64,000 nt of DNA from Tipula vernalis. Taxonomy: Eukaryota; Arthropoda; Insecta; Diptera; Tipulidae. The number at the start of each line of letters is the position of its first letter. Positions within the stretch are counted from its first letter, which is position 1. Location of the stretch: NCBI GenBank assembly GCA_958295665.1, contig OY282559.1, positions 261,832,245 to 261,896,244 on the forward strand. The letters run 5' to 3'. Positions 1 to 11,394 of the stretch are shown here, in pieces. Made by a program: the position numbers and the translations under genes. The notes under the pieces were generated by a model. That model was not told the origin of the DNA, did not search any database, and saw nothing but the letters and a program-made list of their open reading frames with translations.

Positions 1-229
1 AACGGTCAATAACTTAGGACTACTATTAAATTCAAAACTCACGTGAAATAATCATGTAAGCTCTCTGTGGCAGCGTGCCAATTACCAGTCCAGTTGACGC
101 ATATATCTTGTGAAAAGCTAGATTATACCTATTTTCACCTATTGTGATGTGATATTTTCCAATTGTGAGATATGTTCATGACCTAAGAAAGTTTAATCAT
201 AAATCGGAATTTAAGAAATCAATCCTTGG
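1..229. other. No gene; left edge, probably decayed gypsy DNA
   Basis: I see no open frame or RNA gene here. It directly precedes a Ty3/gypsy reverse transcriptase fragment, so it is probably decayed upstream pol of that copy, but no protein similarity can be read with confidence. Confidence 0.4.
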
Positions 230-1072
230 ATGCGACTTAATCTTGCAAGTCATATTGTGTTATCGAACAAAAAGGATGGGTCGAAAAGTATTTGTGTCGA
301 CTTTCGGAAATCAAATAAGGTATTAATTAGAGATAGGTATCCACTCGCGCTCATTGACGACCAAATTGACCAACTACGAGATGCGAAATATTTCACGACG
401 CTAGATCTACGTAATGAATTTTTCCACGTACCAATCTCTGAGGAATCGATAAAATATACGGCTTTTGTGACGCCGTTCGGCTATTAAGAATTTATGTAAG
501 TTCCATTCGGCTTGTGTAATTTACCAGCAGTGTTCCTGCGTTTCATAAACATTATTTTCCAAGAACTATGGCTGACGAAAGTCGTTTCTGTCCATTCACA
601 TGGATGACTTAATTGTACCTGTGAAAAATGTTGAAGACGTATCGGAACGATTGACGAAAATGCTCGAGGCCGCGGCTCGGAAAGGTTTACAGATGAATTG
701 AGAAATTCCTACTGTCGGATACTCCTAAAAAGTTTTTTACAATTAACTGGATATTTACGCAGATTCGTCGAGGGTTACGCACTGATCGAAAGACCATTAT
801 CCGACCTATTGATGATGAACGTTAAGTTCGAAATTAAAGAGGTGGAAAGGGATTCAGTTCGAACGCTGAAAGAAATTTTGATTTGTCAACGAGTTTTACA
901 GTTATACGATGTTGTTACAGAAACAGAATTGCATACCGATGCATGTAAAATTGGGTTGGCTGCCATTTTGTTGCAGCGACCAACTCGATGGAATCACTCA
1001 AAAAAGGAAACCTTAGCAATCCTTGTATGGTTTAATTCCAGAAGCTTTGACAATGCTTACGTCTTGCCATAA
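230..1072 (+). pseudogene. Ty3/gypsy pol fragment (RT and start of RNase H), broken
   Basis: This is a degenerate LTR-retrotransposon reverse transcriptase. The first open stretch (230-487) holds the RT fingers and palm: an LSNKKDGS block, then CVDFRKSN, then the catalytic TTLDLRNEFF block and the VTPFGY block, which are typical of Ty3/gypsy. The active-site box follows in another frame at about 594-608 and reads IHMDD, so the usual Tyr is replaced. A third stretch (698-1072) has the LTGYLRRFV block that follows RT and the start of RNase H (ELHTDACKIGLAAIL). Frame changes and stops separate the pieces, and no gag, integrase or LTR is recognisable nearby. It probably lies in an upstream intron of smooth. 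It is a dead fragment. Confidence 0.85.
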
Positions 1073-2358
1073 TACTTTGTAAATGGCTTCGAAATGTGAA
1101 AGCAATGAAGAGAATTTATGTTCATATTAACTGATAGTAGCCCCGTTTCTGAAACGGACAAATTCATGTTATGTTATTTTATTTCCCCGAAATTTTTGAA
1201 CTCAGAATCGGTCCTATTATCTTACAGCGCTGCACATTTGATAAGGCTTCCTCCGTGCGCTTCCAAATTTTCCCCAACAAAATGATAAGCTCGACGAAAG
1301 AATGTACCCTCCTACCTTAAAATTTCAACTCTAATTTTTCAGTTTGATTTTAGGAAAACAAGCAAATTTCTTAAGCTTGAGTTTTAATCCGTTTTATTCA
1401 ATCATTGAAACTATGAGTTCTCCTTCTCACTAATTTGATTAATGAGTTTGTACCTATCGAAGTCTAAAATTTAGAAGAAGACTGGCAGACAACTTCAAAA
1501 AGTTATAAAATCGTCTTCTAATCTTAGATACAAAAAAAAAATATTATCTTTATATAAACACGACGTCTTATTTAAAATCTTTCCTACATTCTGCACTATA
1601 AATTCGCAAATATTTGCGGTATAAAATATGAACGATGATAATAAATTCCATTAAATGTATCATTTTAGCACTATACAACCAAAATATCTGTGTACCCACT
1701 ATAAAATAAAACCCAAACCATAATACATCAGAAAACCATTTCCCAAAATAAGCGTATGTTAGGTACGAGTATAAGCGTAAAAAAAACCATTTTGGAAAAT
1801 TATTCATATTCAAATTTTTATATTGAAATTACAAACGCGATGGTGGTGGTGTGTTTTATTGTGTTTGGTAAAATGGGTATACGGTGAATTCGTTCGAACA
1901 TCATACATTTTGGGTTGTGTATTATTCACAAATTCATGTTTATTTTTCTTATTTATTGTCATATGTTGTTGTTGCTATGCACTGCCATGTTATTATTTAG
2001 ATTATGAAAATATATTTTCGATTTAACCAATTTTTTTTTTTTTTTGTGCCTCGTCTTTTTTCTTAAAAAACTCGAATCGTATCCCAAACGTCATGGTATT
2101 ATTTGTTAAACAGATTTATTCTGTCGATTGTTTTTTATGGATATTTCAATTTTTTGTTGAAACTGTTTGAATGTTACAAAATGCATTCAAAATAAATATG
2201 GATACATACGTGTATTGTGTATATTTTAGATTAGCTAGGATTAGGATAGCATAATATTGAATTGACCTTTTAAATATTTTGTTAATATTTGTATTGTTAT
2301 GATGGCGTGGACGAAGATATCTAAATAATTCTTGCCTCTATTTTTTGTTTATTTACAG
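1073..2358. other. Presumed smooth intron, no gene seen
   Basis: AT-rich sequence with scattered homopolymers. Short open frames here (1568-1813 minus, 1823-2026 plus) encode only low-complexity hydrophobic peptides with no family match. The stretch ends at a clear splice acceptor (tttacag, ending at 2358), so I read it as the 3' part of an intron of smooth. Confidence 0.6.
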
Positions 2359-2531
2359 AACCGCCATTACTTGGCCCAGGCGGAGGATACCCTTCATATG
2401 GTCCACCAGATTTTCATCAAGGCAATGAAGCATGGAAAACCGGACAGGGACATCCTGGTTTAATAAAAGATCCGCCACTTGCGTCGCGTAACGGACCAGC
2501 AGCATTTGCAATGGGGCAAGGAAATCCCCAG
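2359..2531 (+). CDS. sm: smooth / hnRNP L, linker exon
   Basis: This internal exon is bounded by an acceptor (atttacag) and a donor (CAG|gtagtt). It starts in phase 2 (two bases complete a codon) and ends on a codon boundary, giving 57 full codons. The peptide is rich in Gly and Pro (PPLLGPGGGYPSYGPP, then GNEAWKTGQGHPG and ASRNGPAAFAMGQGNPQ). It matches the linker between RRM2 and RRM3 of the hnRNP L/smooth family. In Drosophila, smooth is a nuclear RNA-binding protein related to hnRNP L and linked to splicing and to axon and feeding phenotypes. The RRM1-RRM2 exons are not seen in this window and should lie upstream of base 1. Confidence 0.9.
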
Positions 2532-2590
2532 GTAGTTGTGTTTGTATTTAAATTATTAGTTGACTAATGTTTGTACAAATATTTAATTAG

Positions 2591-2808
2591 GGAGCTGTTA
2601 TGATGGTATATGGATTAGATGCAGCCACCTCAAATACAGATAAACTTTTCAACTTGATTTGCTTGTATGGCAATGTCGCTCGGATCAAATTCTTAAAAAC
2701 AAAAGAGGGTACAGCAATGGTTCAAATGGGTGACTCAGTTGCAGTTGAACGATGCGTGCAACATTTAAATAATATTCCTGTTGGCATTGATGGCAAAATA
2801 CAGATTGC
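2591..2808 (+). CDS. sm: smooth / hnRNP L, RRM3 exon
   Basis: The acceptor is taattag (ending at 2590) and the donor is GC|gtaagt. The frame runs straight on from the previous exon. It encodes an RNA recognition motif with the RNP2-like strand AVMMVYGLD at its start and the RNP1-like strand EGTAMVQMGD about 35 residues later, followed by the helix-2 region ERCVQHLNNIPVG. This is the third RRM of hnRNP L-type proteins, a pseudo-RRM-like fold that binds CA-rich RNA together with its neighbours. A 59-bp intron separates it from the linker exon, typical of insect short introns. The split codon (GC|A, Ala) is completed at 2878. Confidence 0.93.
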
Positions 2809-2877
2809 GTAAGTTACTTTACAAATCAAACAGTTTTTAAATTATAATTTCAATTGTTTATATTTGGTTTGTTTCAG

Positions 2878-3028
2878 ATTCTCAAAACAGAATTTCTTAT
2901 CAGAGGTCACAAATCCCTTCAATCTACCCGATCACACACCAAGCTTTAGAGAATACACAGGATCAAAGAACAACCGATTTTTATCACCAGCCCAAGCAAG
3001 TAAAAATAGAATTCAACCGCCCAGCAAG
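2878..3028 (+). CDS. sm: smooth / hnRNP L, RRM3-RRM4 junction exon
   Basis: The acceptor is gtttcag (ending at 2877). The first base completes an Ala codon, 50 codons follow, and the exon ends at AAG|gtaaga. It encodes the end of RRM3 (FSKQNFLSEV) and the conserved inter-domain segment (FREYTGSKNNRFL, then AQASKNRIQPPSK), which is highly conserved between fly smooth and vertebrate hnRNP L. The donor opens the 20.8-kb transposon-filled intron. The next exon starts in the matching phase (0) at 23799. Confidence 0.93.
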
Positions 3029-3309
3029 GTAAGATTTATTTATCCTACGGTTTATTATTAAGTTTAAAACTGATATTAATTATTTGGCTGTGTCGAAGAT
3101 TGCAGACAAATTTTATAATTTTTTTTTTTTTTTTTATTGAGAGTTACCAATTTTTTGGATAAAAAATGTTGATCGGTATTCAAGTTGACACCCTATATTA
3201 AAGAATATCTACGTTTTTATCATTTTTTTCAATGTACATATGTTCTGAAATGTACTCTAGATTTACACCTTCCAGTATGTCTGGAGTTTTATTGGATTAT
3301 GTTTATTGC

Positions 3310-4408
3310 CAGAGCACCCTGTATTTTATAGAGCCATAATCAAAAAATCTGAGCTTTTAGTGCGAGTTTACGACCATTTTCTGAAGAAAAATTTTCAGCA
3401 GATTCAATATATTTTAAATGGAAAACAAAAGAATTATGTACGGAAGGGGAAATTTGTTTACAAAATAGACTACGTCGATTGGTTGCCTGTTGAAAATTTT
3501 TCTTCAGAAAATGGTCGTAAACTCGCATTTATAAGGGAATTAGAAACGAGAAAAAAACGAAACTTTTCATAGTAAAACACACAAAACATATGGGAAATCA
3601 CTTTTTTTTCCTAAGACAAATTTTTAAATGAAAACGTTACAAATTCTTAGTTATGATTTCTGAAATACTTTCATAAATGTTTGAATTTCAACATATATGA
3701 ATATCGTTTAAGTAAATCGTTTTAATTTTCTTGTAATAATTGATTTATTTAAACCAAAATATTAAAAAAATTTCATAACAACAGCATTCTGGTCAAATTG
3801 AAATCAAAGCTTACTACGAATCTACGATTCGTTTGGTCGTTAAGCCAATATACATTACATAGATGGCAGTGATGGCCGTAAAAATTTGGAAAAATCTTAC
3901 CAAAAATTACCACCTGGGGAAATTTCAAGTTCAAAAATTGTAGGAAAAGCAAAACAAATTCACAAAATATAGGAACGCGTGATAATTTTGCGATTAAATA
4001 ATTTTTTTTTCGTATTTTTCTTTTACCATTTTAGACATCTTACGTACACTAGTAAAACTAAAGATAAATTTAGCAAGTATTATTTTAATTTGTCAAAGCC
4101 AACTTTGATGTATTTTTCAAAATGAAAGTTCGAAAAATATATTTTAGAAATAATTTAATTTTAATATTTCTGCAATTAATATTTACTTAATACCAACATG
4201 GCCTTCTTGTATATTGTTCTTAAAGATATGTAGAAAACTTTTATATAAACATTTTATGACGTTTTTGCTTTTTTCATTGAAAAACTTGAAGCTAAAAACA
4301 CCATTTTTACTATAAATTCCTATGGAAATCAGTGAAAAGTTATACCACTAAAAAAGCTTCTAAAAAATACGTCATTAAGATTATGGCTCTATACTCTAGA
4401 AGGCTCTG
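3310..4408. mobile_element. Non-autonomous TIR element, copy 1
   Basis: The two ends are imperfect inverted repeats: the left starts CAGAGCACCCTG and the right, read inverted, starts CAGAGCCTTCTAG. Both then share TATAGAGCCATAATC. The element is flanked by the 7-bp direct repeat TTATTGC (3303-3309 and 4409-4415), the expected target-site duplication. It has no transposase gene. A second copy at 43551-44334 matches along most of its length, which confirms the boundaries. The CAGAG-type ends suggest a hAT-like family, but a 7-bp rather than 8-bp duplication leaves the class open. This copy is longer because it carries a smaller element at 3360-3527. Confidence 0.82.
3360..3527. mobile_element. 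168-bp MITE nested in the 3310 element
   Basis: The ends form a nearly perfect inverted repeat of about 37 bp (left GTGCGAGTTTACGACCATTT, with the reverse complement at 3489-3527). The flanking direct repeat is TTTA (3356-3359 and 3528-3531); it can also be read as TTA, which would fit PIF/Harbinger. The homologous copy at 43551 has the uninterrupted site with one TTTA (43597-43600), a clean empty site. Confidence 0.9.
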
Positions 4409-4415
4409 TTATTGC

Positions 4416-5540
4416 TCGCAATAACAAACGAAGCTTTTATTGCGTATAGGATTTAAAACATAAGAATCACAAATGTGTACCCACCGATATGAGGAGCATC
4501 ACATTTCAGCAATATTTTTTGGATTGTCGGGAGTGTCAGTGAACTATTAAAAAGTAGTAAAGTTACATGTACTATGAGTATCGTGGAAGATTCATCTCAT
4601 TTGCCTCGTGCAGGATTGTTTTGGCAGATTATAAAATGTACAGTATTTAAAACTAATTACTGGAAACTGTAAGCACCTAAACTAAAATGGTACCTCGGAT
4701 GTTATTTAAGGTATTCTAAGAATAAAAGTTTATTCTCCCTTGCCACAATTCTTTGGATTTGTGTTTCACTGATATATCGGACTTATGTCAACCTTACTAA
4801 AGCTAATTACCTACATTTTCTAGAAGCATAATAGGAGCTCCGACCTTAAGGAGTAATTGGTGAGGAGATAATCCTAGTATTTCCCAAGAATTTTAAAACT
4901 CCTTTGAATGGTTGTTAATTTATTGTGTTCGAATTCTAAGAAAAGTTTTGAGTATAGCATTTGCTTGATAAAAATAGGGATCACTACATTTGCCTCAAAA
5001 AAAAAATCCAGAAAAACTATTTGAAACATTTATGGTACATCTATCAGAAGAAGCGATACGAGCGATCCAATTCCTTTGATCTGTGTCTGCAAGGTTGACG
5101 AAGCTTTAACGAAGAATTAAATCCGCAATTTGCTCCAATAGATTCGTCGATACTATACTAACCCAACGAATTAAGCCAACCACAAAATCATTTGAAACAT
5201 TTGTGGTACAACAATCCGTAGAAGCGATATGAGCGATATAATTCCTTTGATCTGTGTCTGAAGGGTTGAAGCAATTTTTATTACCATAAATATTAAGAAC
5301 TTTACGGAGAAACTCAAATTTTAAGGTCATTTTATGAATTTTAATTTTAACTTGGGCCGCACTTTGATAATTATGTTTCTGGATTTTAGTTCTCTACATT
5401 TTTGTTTTTTGGAATTTTTTTTTTTCGGGATTTTCAATTTCTGTATTATTTTTTTCTAGATAAGGTAGCCAACCCATAAAAATAATCGTTAAATGTCTTA
5501 ATTTGTTAAACCAATAATGCTCTTGATAGGGGAGAGAGAC
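4416..5540. other. No gene; contains a 171-bp-offset direct repeat
   Basis: No coding sequence is recognisable. About 85 bases beginning near 5015 recur near 5186 with roughly 85 percent identity. Both copies contain TTGAAACATTT and CCTTTGATCTGTGTCTG. This is a local duplication of unknown origin. Confidence 0.6.
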
Positions 5541-5542
5541 AA

Positions 5543-5935
5543 AATTCCGAGAATCAAAATCCCGAAGGTACAAAATCCCGAGGGTTTCAAAAAATCCCGA
5601 GAGTATAAAATCCCAAGGATACAAAATCTCGAGGATACATAATACCACAGATACAAAATTACGATTTTTTAAACATGGATTTTGGAAACTGGGTTTTTGA
5701 AGGCGACATACCCGCCCCGGTTATAAAATTACCCCCATCGGGATTTTCTCGGGATTACGGTATTTTATACCCTCGGGATTTTGTGCACTCGGGATTTTGT
5801 ACCAGCGGGATTTTATACTCTCGGGATTATGCATCCTCGGGATTTTATACCCTCGGGATTTTGTACCTTCGGAATTTTGATTTGCAGGATTTTGTCCCTC
5901 GGGATTGCGTCCCGTGGGATTTTGTCCCTCGGGAA
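5543..5935. repeat. Short degenerate repeat in two opposed blocks
   Basis: Units of about 16-21 bases built on CTCGGGATTTTGTACC recur about ten times on the + strand between 5736 and 5935. The same motif appears inverted (AAAATCCCGAGGGTA) about six times between 5543 and 5655. The two blocks face each other and could form a long imperfect hairpin. The open frame across the right block (5675-5959) is a by-product of the repeat, not a gene. Confidence 0.75.
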
Positions 5936-5949
5936 TATGAACAAATAGC

Positions 5950-6340
5950 TTCTTTCTAGTAATAACAATTAAGAGTTTTGTTCAAAGTTTTATTATGTTT
6001 ATCTTTTACATTTCAAACTGAAACTCTAAATATGTTATCTTTTTATACATAAAAAATAGCTTAATGCGCATGTTATTACATGTGTTTTCCTTTTAAACTA
6101 ATTTAGCGTCTTTAGGTGATGTGCGTGTGTGCAATTTATGTTGAGTTAGAATTCTAGTTGTGTTAACTTTTCCCCCCTTACAAGATCCGCGTCCCGTGGG
6201 TCAGAACTTCAGGCTATTATGTGTACCGAATGAAATTTGTGATTCTCCAATTTATATTATCTCATAGGTTACTACGCAAAATAAAAAACCTGGTACCGTT
6301 ATTTTATAGAAAAACAATTTAAAAAAACGAATAAACGTCA
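5950..6340. other. No gene seen
   Basis: Intron sequence between the short-repeat blocks and the Tc1/mariner copy. It may hold the left terminus of that copy, but no terminal inverted repeat could be matched to the right side. Confidence 0.4.
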
Positions 6341-6369
6341 AATTGGGCATTTGTTTTATTTATTTCGAA

Positions 6370-7331
6370 ATGGACGCATCAGAAGGAGAAAAACGTGATT
6401 TAATAATTCGACTGTGCAATGATCATTCTGAGTATACCAATAAAAAAATGGCTAAATTGGCCGGTGTATCCAATAATACGGTAACAAATGTAAAAAAAAA
6501 ATGTCAAATCAATCTTTCTGTATCACGCAAGCCCGGATCCGGAGCAAAAAAAGGTGCTCCAAATAAAATGTTGGATCAGAAAATTGTAAGAGTCATTTCC
6601 AAACATCCCTCGATGTCTGTAGCGGATTTGGCCAGAAAAACCAAAACAACCAAATCGATGGTGAAACGAGCTAAAACCAGAAATAATCTACGGACATACA
6701 AGAAGTCAAAAATCCCCAAAAGAAGTGTTGAACAATTTAATAGAGGGATCGATCGAGCAAAGAATCTTGACAAATAGTTGAACGAAAGAAAAGATTCTTG
6801 TATCATAATGGACGGCGAGACCTACGTGAAAATGGATTTTTCAACACTTCCCGGTCCCCAATATTACATCAAAAAGAAAGGTGAAGAACTGGACGAAACA
6901 ATTACTACCATATCTGTTGTAAAATTTGGCAAAAACGTATGGTTGCCCCATATATAATAAATGGGATTATGAATGGTGAAATCTACATCAAGGAATGCCT
7001 TCAGAAACATTTGTTGCCGTTTCTAAAAAAACACAATAGCCCTACTACTTTTTGGCCCGATCGTGCCTCCAATCATTGTGCTACAGGTACAATGGATTTT
7101 ATGAAAGCCAATAACTTCGAATTTGTTTCAAGACCGTCCAATCGAAAAATATTGAGCTTTATTGAATAAGGAATTGAAAAAGAGCCTAAAGCTGCGAAAA
7201 ATGACCAAGAATTCCAGTACAGATGGAAACGGGCATCCGCCAGAGTCACCGAAGACACTATCCAGAACCTAATGGATTCCATACGGGTAAAAGTGAATGT
7301 TCGCCGTCAAATGACCAAAAAGTTTGAATGA
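6370..7331 (+). pseudogene. Tc1/mariner transposase, inactive
   Basis: The first part (ATG at 6370, stop at 6775-6777) encodes the paired helix-turn-helix DNA-binding half (MAKLAGVSNNTVTNV, then MSVADLARKTKTTKS). After the stop the same frame continues with the first catalytic Asp (IIMDGETYVKMDF, Asp codon at 6811). A frame change with loss of sequence near 6940 is followed by IYIKECLQKHLLPFL and the second Asp (FWPDRASNH, codon at 7060). The segment with the third acidic residue is missing: the text jumps from the RPSNRKI region to the conserved C-terminal tail (NDQEFQYRWKRA). One stop, one frame shift and one catalytic deletion make it dead. TIRs were not found. Confidence 0.88.
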
Positions 7332-7915
7332 ATAATACTATTATTTAAAAACTGTACGATATGTGCAATAGAACAATTAAAGAAAAATAATGAGTGATTG
7401 ATCAACAAGTTCTCGGAATAACGGATTTGAGTTCTGTTTTTTTGTTAAGTTGGTACATCTGTTGTTGATATTCCCTTGAAATCTTAGCGTCATAGCTTGA
7501 CATTTGCAAAAGTTACGTAGTCAAGAGTACGTCTACTCTGTGTGTGTTGGCGATTTTTCCATTATTTCCTCTCGGCTGCTGAAACGCGTTGAAATTTCCT
7601 TTGATGATTCCTCCATTGCCTTATTTGAGAGTTACTATTGGTGTAGTATATTTGTAGATGGCAAGTGAGCTTGTTAAGCGCAATATCCAGGAACTGGAAA
7701 GAAGAAATTATTGCTTTAATTTTTTTATTTGAGTCTTGTGGACCCTTTTCCCGGAGGTTGTGGTAATTGTGACTCGATTATCTTTGGCCACCGTTTCTTC
7801 TTTAAATCTAGGTTTCTCTTTTCCATGTCTTTGTTTGATTATAGTCTATATTATTTCTCCAGGTTTATATTTTCTTGGTTTATATTTACTCCTTGGTTCA
7901 TTGTCACCGGACACT
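7332..7915. other. No gene; possible leader or LTR of the first gypsy element
   Basis: This lies just upstream of the gag-like frame. Its less AT-rich, T-rich character from about 7490 fits an LTR or leader. I could not match it to the sequence after the pol end (11841-12300), so no LTR is called. Confidence 0.35.
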
Positions 7916-8631
7916 CATCACGAACTTAAAGTGTCCTTTACGGATGCCACCACACCGTTCGAACAAAATACATACAAAACAATAATCGATCATTTCATTA
8001 ATTTGTAAACACACAAAACGACTCGATTTAAGGCATTGTCACAGTTTTGAAATTGTACGCGCAAAGAAAAGAAAGAATCCTTCGAACAATATGCAAACGG
8101 ATTACGTGTAATTAGTCGTGACTGTGATTTTGAGAATTTCGATCGTCAATTACGCGATCGTTTCGCAACTGGCATTCGTCATCAACATGCCGGAATCGAA
8201 CTTCGACAGAGATGGACGGATCTGAAAACAACACTTACAGTCAGAAACATTGCAAATGAAGAAATGGAGACGATGGGCGAAGTGACATTTAAAGAAGTTT
8301 TCGAAGTGGTGCAGTCATGAGAACGAGCAGAAAACGACGTAATAAAATCCAATGCAACAAATGAAAATCAAGAAAGTGTTAATAAAATACACGGAAAAAA
8401 AACATCGAAACATGGAAACACAAACACTACACAACTTCCACAATAGTTATACGCAAATCATTGCAAACGTTGCAGTAAAGAGACACACACAAACGACAAT
8501 ACGTGTCCAGCAACAAATGTGATATGCCATTCGTGTAGGCGAAGTGGTCACTATGCGTCATGTTGCATTAAAACGGGCAGAGCACAAATTTATCAACAAC
8601 AAAAAAACAGTGAATATACCACCCACCAAAG
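7916..8631 (+). pseudogene. Ty3/gypsy gag with zinc knuckles, broken
   Basis: A gag-like protein can be followed across stops and frame changes. A capsid-type stretch (SFEQYANGLRVISRDCDF, then LRDRFATGIRHQ) runs at about 8068-8185. A nucleocapsid region near 8461-8580 contains Cys/His knuckles (CKRC...CPAT, then CHSCRRSGHYASC). The layout and spacing fit Ty3/gypsy elements of the Mag/CsRN1 type, whose gag precedes an aspartic protease as seen here. Stops at several points rule out a functional product. Confidence 0.75.
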
Positions 8632-9099
8632 GTGACCCACGTAAGTTCAAACATTCACGAAATGGCGTCAACGTCCACAACTGACAGTAACAGCAATAAC
8701 AGTGATGATGGCAGTACTCGTATTTTCATTTACATTATTAATCATGTTACTAAAACAAGTAAGCGCATTGACATTCACGTCAATGGAATCAAAGCTACAT
8801 TTGATTACGACTCTGGTGCATCACATTCCATCATCGATGAACATCTCTGGAAACAAATAGGTCAACCAACGCTAATACAGGCACCTAAGCTGATGGCTTA
8901 CGGCAGTCATCAATTACAAACTCTGGGTCAGGCAGATATACACGTAACCTACAACAACGAAACACTCAAATTACCAGTAATTGTCATGAAACAGGCAAAA
9001 CCGTTTTTGTTTAGTTTACCATGGTGCGAAGCTTTCAACATGCCATTTCTCGCACTCGTTTATTCGATTACAAACGCCGAATCATATACAATGATATAG
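8632..9099 (+). pseudogene. Ty3/gypsy aspartic protease region
   Basis: The open frame contains the retroviral-type protease active site as DSGAS (codons near 8810-8824) after the strand IDIHVNGIKATFDY. This is the normal position between gag and RT in Ty3/gypsy pol. The usual DTGA triad has Ser in place of Thr, which is also found in active aspartic proteases, so this alone does not show inactivity. The frame stops at 9099 and RT restarts at about 9130, so the polyprotein is interrupted. Confidence 0.8.
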
Positions 9100-9129
9100 G
9101 CACCCCAAACACACACAGGGTTAGCAAAT

Positions 9130-9960
9130 ATGTTTGTAAATTACGACGAATTAATCAGTGATACAATGGGGCGAACCAAAGACTACAAAGTCAAAATTCA
9201 CTTGAAACATGATGCAAAACCGAAACGTTTCGACCCCCGATTTATCAAATTCGGGATACAGAACAATTCCGAAAAGGAAATCAACAGATTAGTCAGCGAA
9301 GGCGTTTTGACACCAGTCGATCCAAATGAAACACCGGTAGAATGGGCTACATCAACTGTAAACGCACCAAAACGCAACGGAGACATACGAATCTGTGGGG
9401 ATCTCAGCGTTACGATAAACCCCTGCTTGCTATTGGAGAAACATCCAGTACCATTATTTGATAATTTACGGCGCACACTTGCTGGTGGCGAACGATTCTC
9501 CAAAATCGATTTAAAGGATGCGTATCTGCAGTTCGAAGTACATCCAGAGTCACAACATTTACTCACAATCTCAACGCACATGGGATACTACAGGTAAAAT
9601 CGATTACCGTTTAGAATAGCAAACGCTCCAGCTATTTTCCAACGATACATGGAAAAATTATTATCAAATATTGACTTAGTGGCGATATACTTCGATGATA
9701 TTGCTATCACAGGTAAAACCGACGCCGATCACATGCACAATTTAAAAGAAGTACTTACACGATTACAACAAGCGGGTTTCCGGATCAAACGAGAGAAGTG
9801 CATTTTCTTCCAGAACGAAGTGGTGTACTTAGGACAACGCTTCAACAAAGAGAGAATTTTTCCAACACAAGACAAACTGGACGGCATAATCAACGCCAGT
9901 CCACCAACGAACACCCGAGAGTTACGCTCATTTATGGGGCTTGTAAATTTCTACGAGTGA
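9130..9960 (+). pseudogene. Ty3/gypsy reverse transcriptase region
   Basis: Two in-frame stretches (9130-9597 and 9649-9960) separated by a stop cover RT. Seen in order: the VKIHLKHDAKPKRF lead-in, WATSTVNAPKRNGDIRICGD, the first catalytic Asp block FSKIDLKDAYLQ, FRIANAPAIFQRYM, the active-site box YFDD (9688-9699), then LGQRF and ELRSFMGLVNFY. All the motifs of a Ty3/gypsy RT are present, so this copy is fairly young, but it is split by a TAA near 9598 and another stop at 9958. Confidence 0.9.
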
Positions 9961-10541
9961 TTTATACCGAAATTGCACGGCACAGCATCTGATATTTACA
10001 CACACTATCAGGGCAAAATCAACGTTTCAAATGGACAAGTCATGAACAAGCAATTTTCTACGAAATTAAGTTCCAGCTTTCACGCGCACAGGTCTTACAC
10101 CCGTATTATGATGAAAAGGATCTGTATGTTACATGCGACGCATCAGACAAAGGAATTGGTGCTGTCCTTAGTCATCGCAACAGCGACGGGATTGATTTAC
10201 CGATTGCGTTTGCATCAAGAAAATTATCAGGTGCTCAGTTACATTACGGCACAATTGACAAAGAAGCGCTTGCAATCATTTTTGGGGTACAAAAGTTCGA
10301 CAGATTCCTAGCGGCTACACATTTTACATTGGTCACGGACCACGAACCGTTGACGCACATATTTGGCAGGAATCGCAATTTGCCTAAACTCGTTATTAAT
10401 CGTTTAATTCGATGGGCATTGCTATTAAATTCATATAGCTATGACGTCGAGTACATTCCGGGAAAATTAAACGATCGCCGATTTTTTATCACGTATGCCG
10501 ACTACAACAGAAGAACCACATTCCGACAGGCAAAAGATTGA
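9961..10541 (+). pseudogene. Ty3/gypsy RNase H region
   Basis: After a frame change near 10010 the RNase H domain is readable from about 10122: VTCDASDKGIGAVLSH (first catalytic Asp), then HYGTIDKEALAI (catalytic Glu), FTLVTDHEPL (third Asp) and the tail YDVEYIPGKLND. Order and spacing match Ty3/gypsy. The usual ADALSR end is altered (ITYADYNRR). Confidence 0.85.
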
Positions 10542-11394
10542 AGACGACGTCAACTACATTTGCAAAGCAAATATGGATGACCTCCAGTTCTGCGAGAAAG
10601 GCATCTCATTCGAGTCCAATAAAGACAAGGAGGTTTCTCGCATTATTAGTGCAGTGAAACAAGGGTGGACACAACAGATGTGCCAACAATCACAATTCCA
10701 ATCGTTTCTACAGCGCAAAGACGAACTGTCTGTAGAAAACAATATCCTCATGTGGCAAGGAAGAATGGTGCTACCTGCATCATTACGTATAGCCGCACTC
10801 CAACGACTACACAGCGGCCATCCGGGTATTGTAGCTATGCGTGCAATGGCTCAATATTACATATGGTGGCCAAAACTCGATGAGAACATTGACAACTTCG
10901 TTAAACGATGCCAAAGTTGTCAAGAGAACCGAAACGGTCAATAAGAAGTGCCATTATACTAATGGAACGTTCCAGCACGCGTCTGGGAACGGATTTACAT
11001 CGATTTCGCGGGGCCTTTTAAAAACAAACAGTTCCTGGTCGTAATGGACGCGCTTTCGAAATGGGTAGAAGTCTATACGATGATAAGTATCACAACAAAC
11101 ATGCTTGAGAAAGTGCTTACCAGTTTGTTCGCTCGTTATGGAGTGCCTCAAGTAATCGTTAGTGACAATGGAACCTCGTTCACGTCTCACGAATTCAAAA
11201 CATTTTGTGAGAAGGAGGGAATGAAACATATTACGTCCTCGCCATACCACCCAAAGACAAATGGATTAGCAGAAAGATTCATTCAAACATTTAAACGACG
11301 AATGAAGCCAAGCGAGAACGATAAACGAGAACGGGCGAAGCTCCATCTAAGATATTTTTGGGACGACGGCTTCCAACAATGTTCGATAACATAA
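10542..11394 (+). pseudogene. Ty3/gypsy integrase region
   Basis: The HHCC zinc-binding domain is visible (LHSGHPGIVAMR, then CQSCQENRN, about 10800-10935). The catalytic core follows with Asp in YIDFAG (codon 11002), Asp in SDNGTSF (codon 11164) and Glu in LAERFIQ (codon 11272). The last two have the D35E spacing of retroviral-type integrases. A stop at 10942 and frame changes break the chain between HHCC and core. All catalytic residues are still present. Confidence 0.88.

Noticed and set aside
1823..2026. Short Cys/Trp-rich frame as a secreted peptide
   Set aside because: Hydrophobic low-complexity text in AT-rich intron DNA; no cleavage site or conserved Cys pattern.
5675..5959. 94-codon open frame on the + strand
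   Set aside because: Made of the GGGATTTT micro-repeat; the peptide repeats with the DNA unit and has no domain.
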